Below the pieces are notes generated by a model. It was not told the DNA's origin. It saw nothing but the letters and a program-made list of their open reading frames with translations, and did no database searches. A stretch of DNA of 17,052 bases, from contig DCBP01000049.1 of the NCBI GenBank assembly GCA_002314055.1, forward strand, positions 1 to 17,052, in the 5' to 3' direction. The position numbers were made by a program, and so were the translations under genes. This stretch comes from Prevotella sp. UBA1104. Its GTDB lineage: Bacteria; Bacteroidota; Bacteroidia; Bacteroidales; Bacteroidaceae. Below, one piece after another: positions 15,744 through 17,052 of the stretch; the first letter of the stretch is position 1; every line of letters begins with the position of its first letter.

Positions 15744-17018
15744 TCAGTATTTCATGAATGTCTCCATAAACTGCTGCAAGCGCAGGAGTCCATATCCTCC
15801 CCTAACACAGCTAATTTCATCATAGACCTGAACCTCATCCGGCTGTATGCCAGGATAATATATGATAAATGGAACAGGTTCTTTTACATGGGTGCGGATT
15901 TCAACTGGCGTGGGATGATCAGGCATAACAGCGATGCATACAGGCTCATCCCAAGTCTTCACCTCATTATATATAGGTTCTACAAGTCTGTGATCAAGAT
16001 TTTCTATTGTCTTCAACTTTAGTTGTAAATCCCCATCGTGTCCAGCCTCATCACTTGCCTCTACATGCAAGAAAACAAAGTCGTCAGTACGCAACGCCTC
16101 AATAGCTGCCTGAGCTTTTCCTTCATAGTTAGTATCGGCAAGTCCTGTTGCTCCTTCAACAATAATATTTCTAAGTCCGGCATAATGTCCGATACCACGG
16201 ATAAGGTCTACTGCAGAAATTACAGCTCCTTTCTTTACCTGTGGAAACATTTGCGGAATAGTAAGCATCGACGGGCGATAACCTCCACCCCACGGCCAGA
16301 TAGAATCAGCCAGATCAATACCTTTCTTAGCCCTCTCCTTATTAAAAGGGTGCTCCATGAGCAACTGTTGCGACTTCAAGATAAGCTCATTCAAGAAATC
16401 GGCAGTCTCCTGTGGAGTCATGCGACGACGGATATTGCCTTCGGCATCAACATACGAATCGTCATCCGCTGTGGAAACGTAATCCTTCTCTGGTTTGACA
16501 AGCAATCCACGCCATTCCTCATTAGGGTGATCGTGTGGCGGAGCACAGTCTACATGCTTGTTGCCTCCCTTTATCACTAGAAGATGACGGTATTGAATAC
16601 CTGTTATGAAATGTATGTTTTCATTGCCGAGTTTTTCGTCAAGATACTTTATGAGCACATCAGCCTGCTCCGTAGTGAGATGTCCTCCATGATGATTTTT
16701 TATCTTACCGTCTTCCAGACATATGATATTACAGCGCATGGCAAAATCGCCAGGCTGCAGTTCATATCCGATACTTGCAGCCTCAAGCGGTCCACGTCCT
16801 TCGTAAACCTTATTTTGATCGTAACCGAGAATTGAGCTGTTAGCAACTTCGCTTCCCGGATGAAATCCATTAGGGATAGTAATCAGTCTGCCGCATCGAC
16901 CTTTACGTGCCAACATATCCATATACGGAGTGTCGGCATACTGCAAAAGAGTTTTTCCACCTAATCTCTCAACAGGATGGTCTGCCATTCCGTCACCTAA
17001 AATAATAATATGTTTCAT
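15744..17018 (-). CDS. apgM: Archaeal-type phosphoglycerate mutase homologue, candidate homoserine kinase analogue
   Basis: This protein (424 aa) belongs to the alkaline phosphatase superfamily branch of cofactor-independent phosphoglycerate mutases first known from archaea. Metal-site residues are visible: D9 in 'ILGDGMAD', a Ser in 'GSEVANSSILGYD' (S61 or S62, candidate phosphorylated residue), 'DEAGHDGD', and 'MPDHPTPVEIRTH'. Family tools usually name it 2,3-bisphosphoglycerate-independent phosphoglycerate mutase. It sits directly upstream of thrC. In many Bacteroidota a gene of this family lies between thrA and thrC, and from memory it has been proposed to replace the missing homoserine kinase ThrB. 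The arrangement here fits that. The thrA gene would be expected just right of the window. Family is secure, but which of the two reactions it catalyses cannot be settled from sequence alone. Confidence 0.88.
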   Translation of the reverse strand: MKHIIILGDGMADHPVERLGGKTLLQYADTPYMDMLARKGRCGRLITIPNGFHPGSEVANSSILGYDQNKVYEGRGPLEAASIGYELQPGDFAMRCNIICLEDGKIKNHHGGHLTTEQADVLIKYLDEKLGNENIHFITGIQYRHLLVIKGGNKHVDCAPPHDHPNEEWRGLLVKPEKDYVSTADDDSYVDAEGNIRRRMTPQETADFLNELILKSQQLLMEHPFNKERAKKGIDLADSIWPWGGGYRPSMLTIPQMFPQVKKGAVISAVDLIRGIGHYAGLRNIIVEGATGLADTNYEGKAQAAIEALRTDDFVFLHVEASDEAGHDGDLQLKLKTIENLDHRLVEPIYNEVKTWDEPVCIAVMPDHPTPVEIRTHVKEPVPFIIYYPGIQPDEVQVYDEISCVRGGYGLLRLQQFMETFMKY

Positions 17019-17052
17019 GTTTGCTGTTGTTTAAAATCATATAATACAATAA
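17019..17052. other. Upstream edge of the thr genes
   Basis: These last 34 bases, read on the minus strand, precede the apgM start codon. They are AT-rich and contain stop codons, but are too short to show an upstream gene, promoter or ribosome-binding site with confidence. By analogy with other Bacteroidota, a thrA (aspartokinase/homoserine dehydrogenase) gene may end near here. Confidence 0.3.

Noticed and set aside
16038..16580. A 180-codon open frame on the plus strand inside apgM
   Set aside because: It is antisense to apgM with no domain features; the apgM motifs on the minus strand settle the coding strand.

Overview
The window looks like a chromosomal piece of a Bacteroidota species, most likely Bacteroidales and close to Prevotella. 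The reasons are a SusC/SusD pair with a FecR-type anti-sigma factor, lipoprotein signals typical of the phylum, two promoters of the Bacteroidota TTTG / TAnnTTTG kind, and the apgM-thrC gene order. There are no tRNA or rRNA genes, CRISPR arrays, insertion sequences or phage genes. Coding density is high, and no gap between genes exceeds about 170 bases.

Region 1 (119-7627, + strand) is an outer-membrane uptake locus. In order it holds a FecR-like anti-sigma factor with a DUF4974 tail, a SusC-type TonB-dependent transporter carrying an N-terminal STN signalling domain, a SusD-type surface lipoprotein, and an exported histidine-type phosphatase (MINPP/phytase superfamily). The partner ECF sigma factor is not in the window and probably lies just left of position 1. 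A 52-base hairpin separates susD from the phosphatase gene. No glycoside hydrolase is present, so the locus looks built for a phosphate ester such as an inositol phosphate or a phosphorylated glycan rather than a plain polysaccharide. This is the best candidate for a little-described system here. The locus ends at an intrinsic terminator (7669-7697).

Region 2 (7741-11667, + strand) starts at a clear promoter. It encodes MetA, which by its residue 111 should use acetyl-CoA, a U32-family protein of the RlhA/TrhP type (probable RNA hydroxylase), and an unassigned lipoprotein that is also polytopic and ends in a zinc ribbon.

Region 3 (11754-14238, + strand) is a stand-alone TonB-dependent receptor. 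Its predicted promoter lies so close to the ATG that the mRNA may be leaderless. It ends at a long hairpin that also serves as terminator for the converging thr genes.

Region 4 (14377-17018, - strand) holds thrC and, upstream of it, an archaeal-type phosphoglycerate mutase homologue. Next to thrC this homologue may supply the homoserine kinase step. Threonine (region 4) and methionine (metA) synthesis both start from homoserine, so the window carries both branches from that metabolite, although they face each other and are not co-transcribed.
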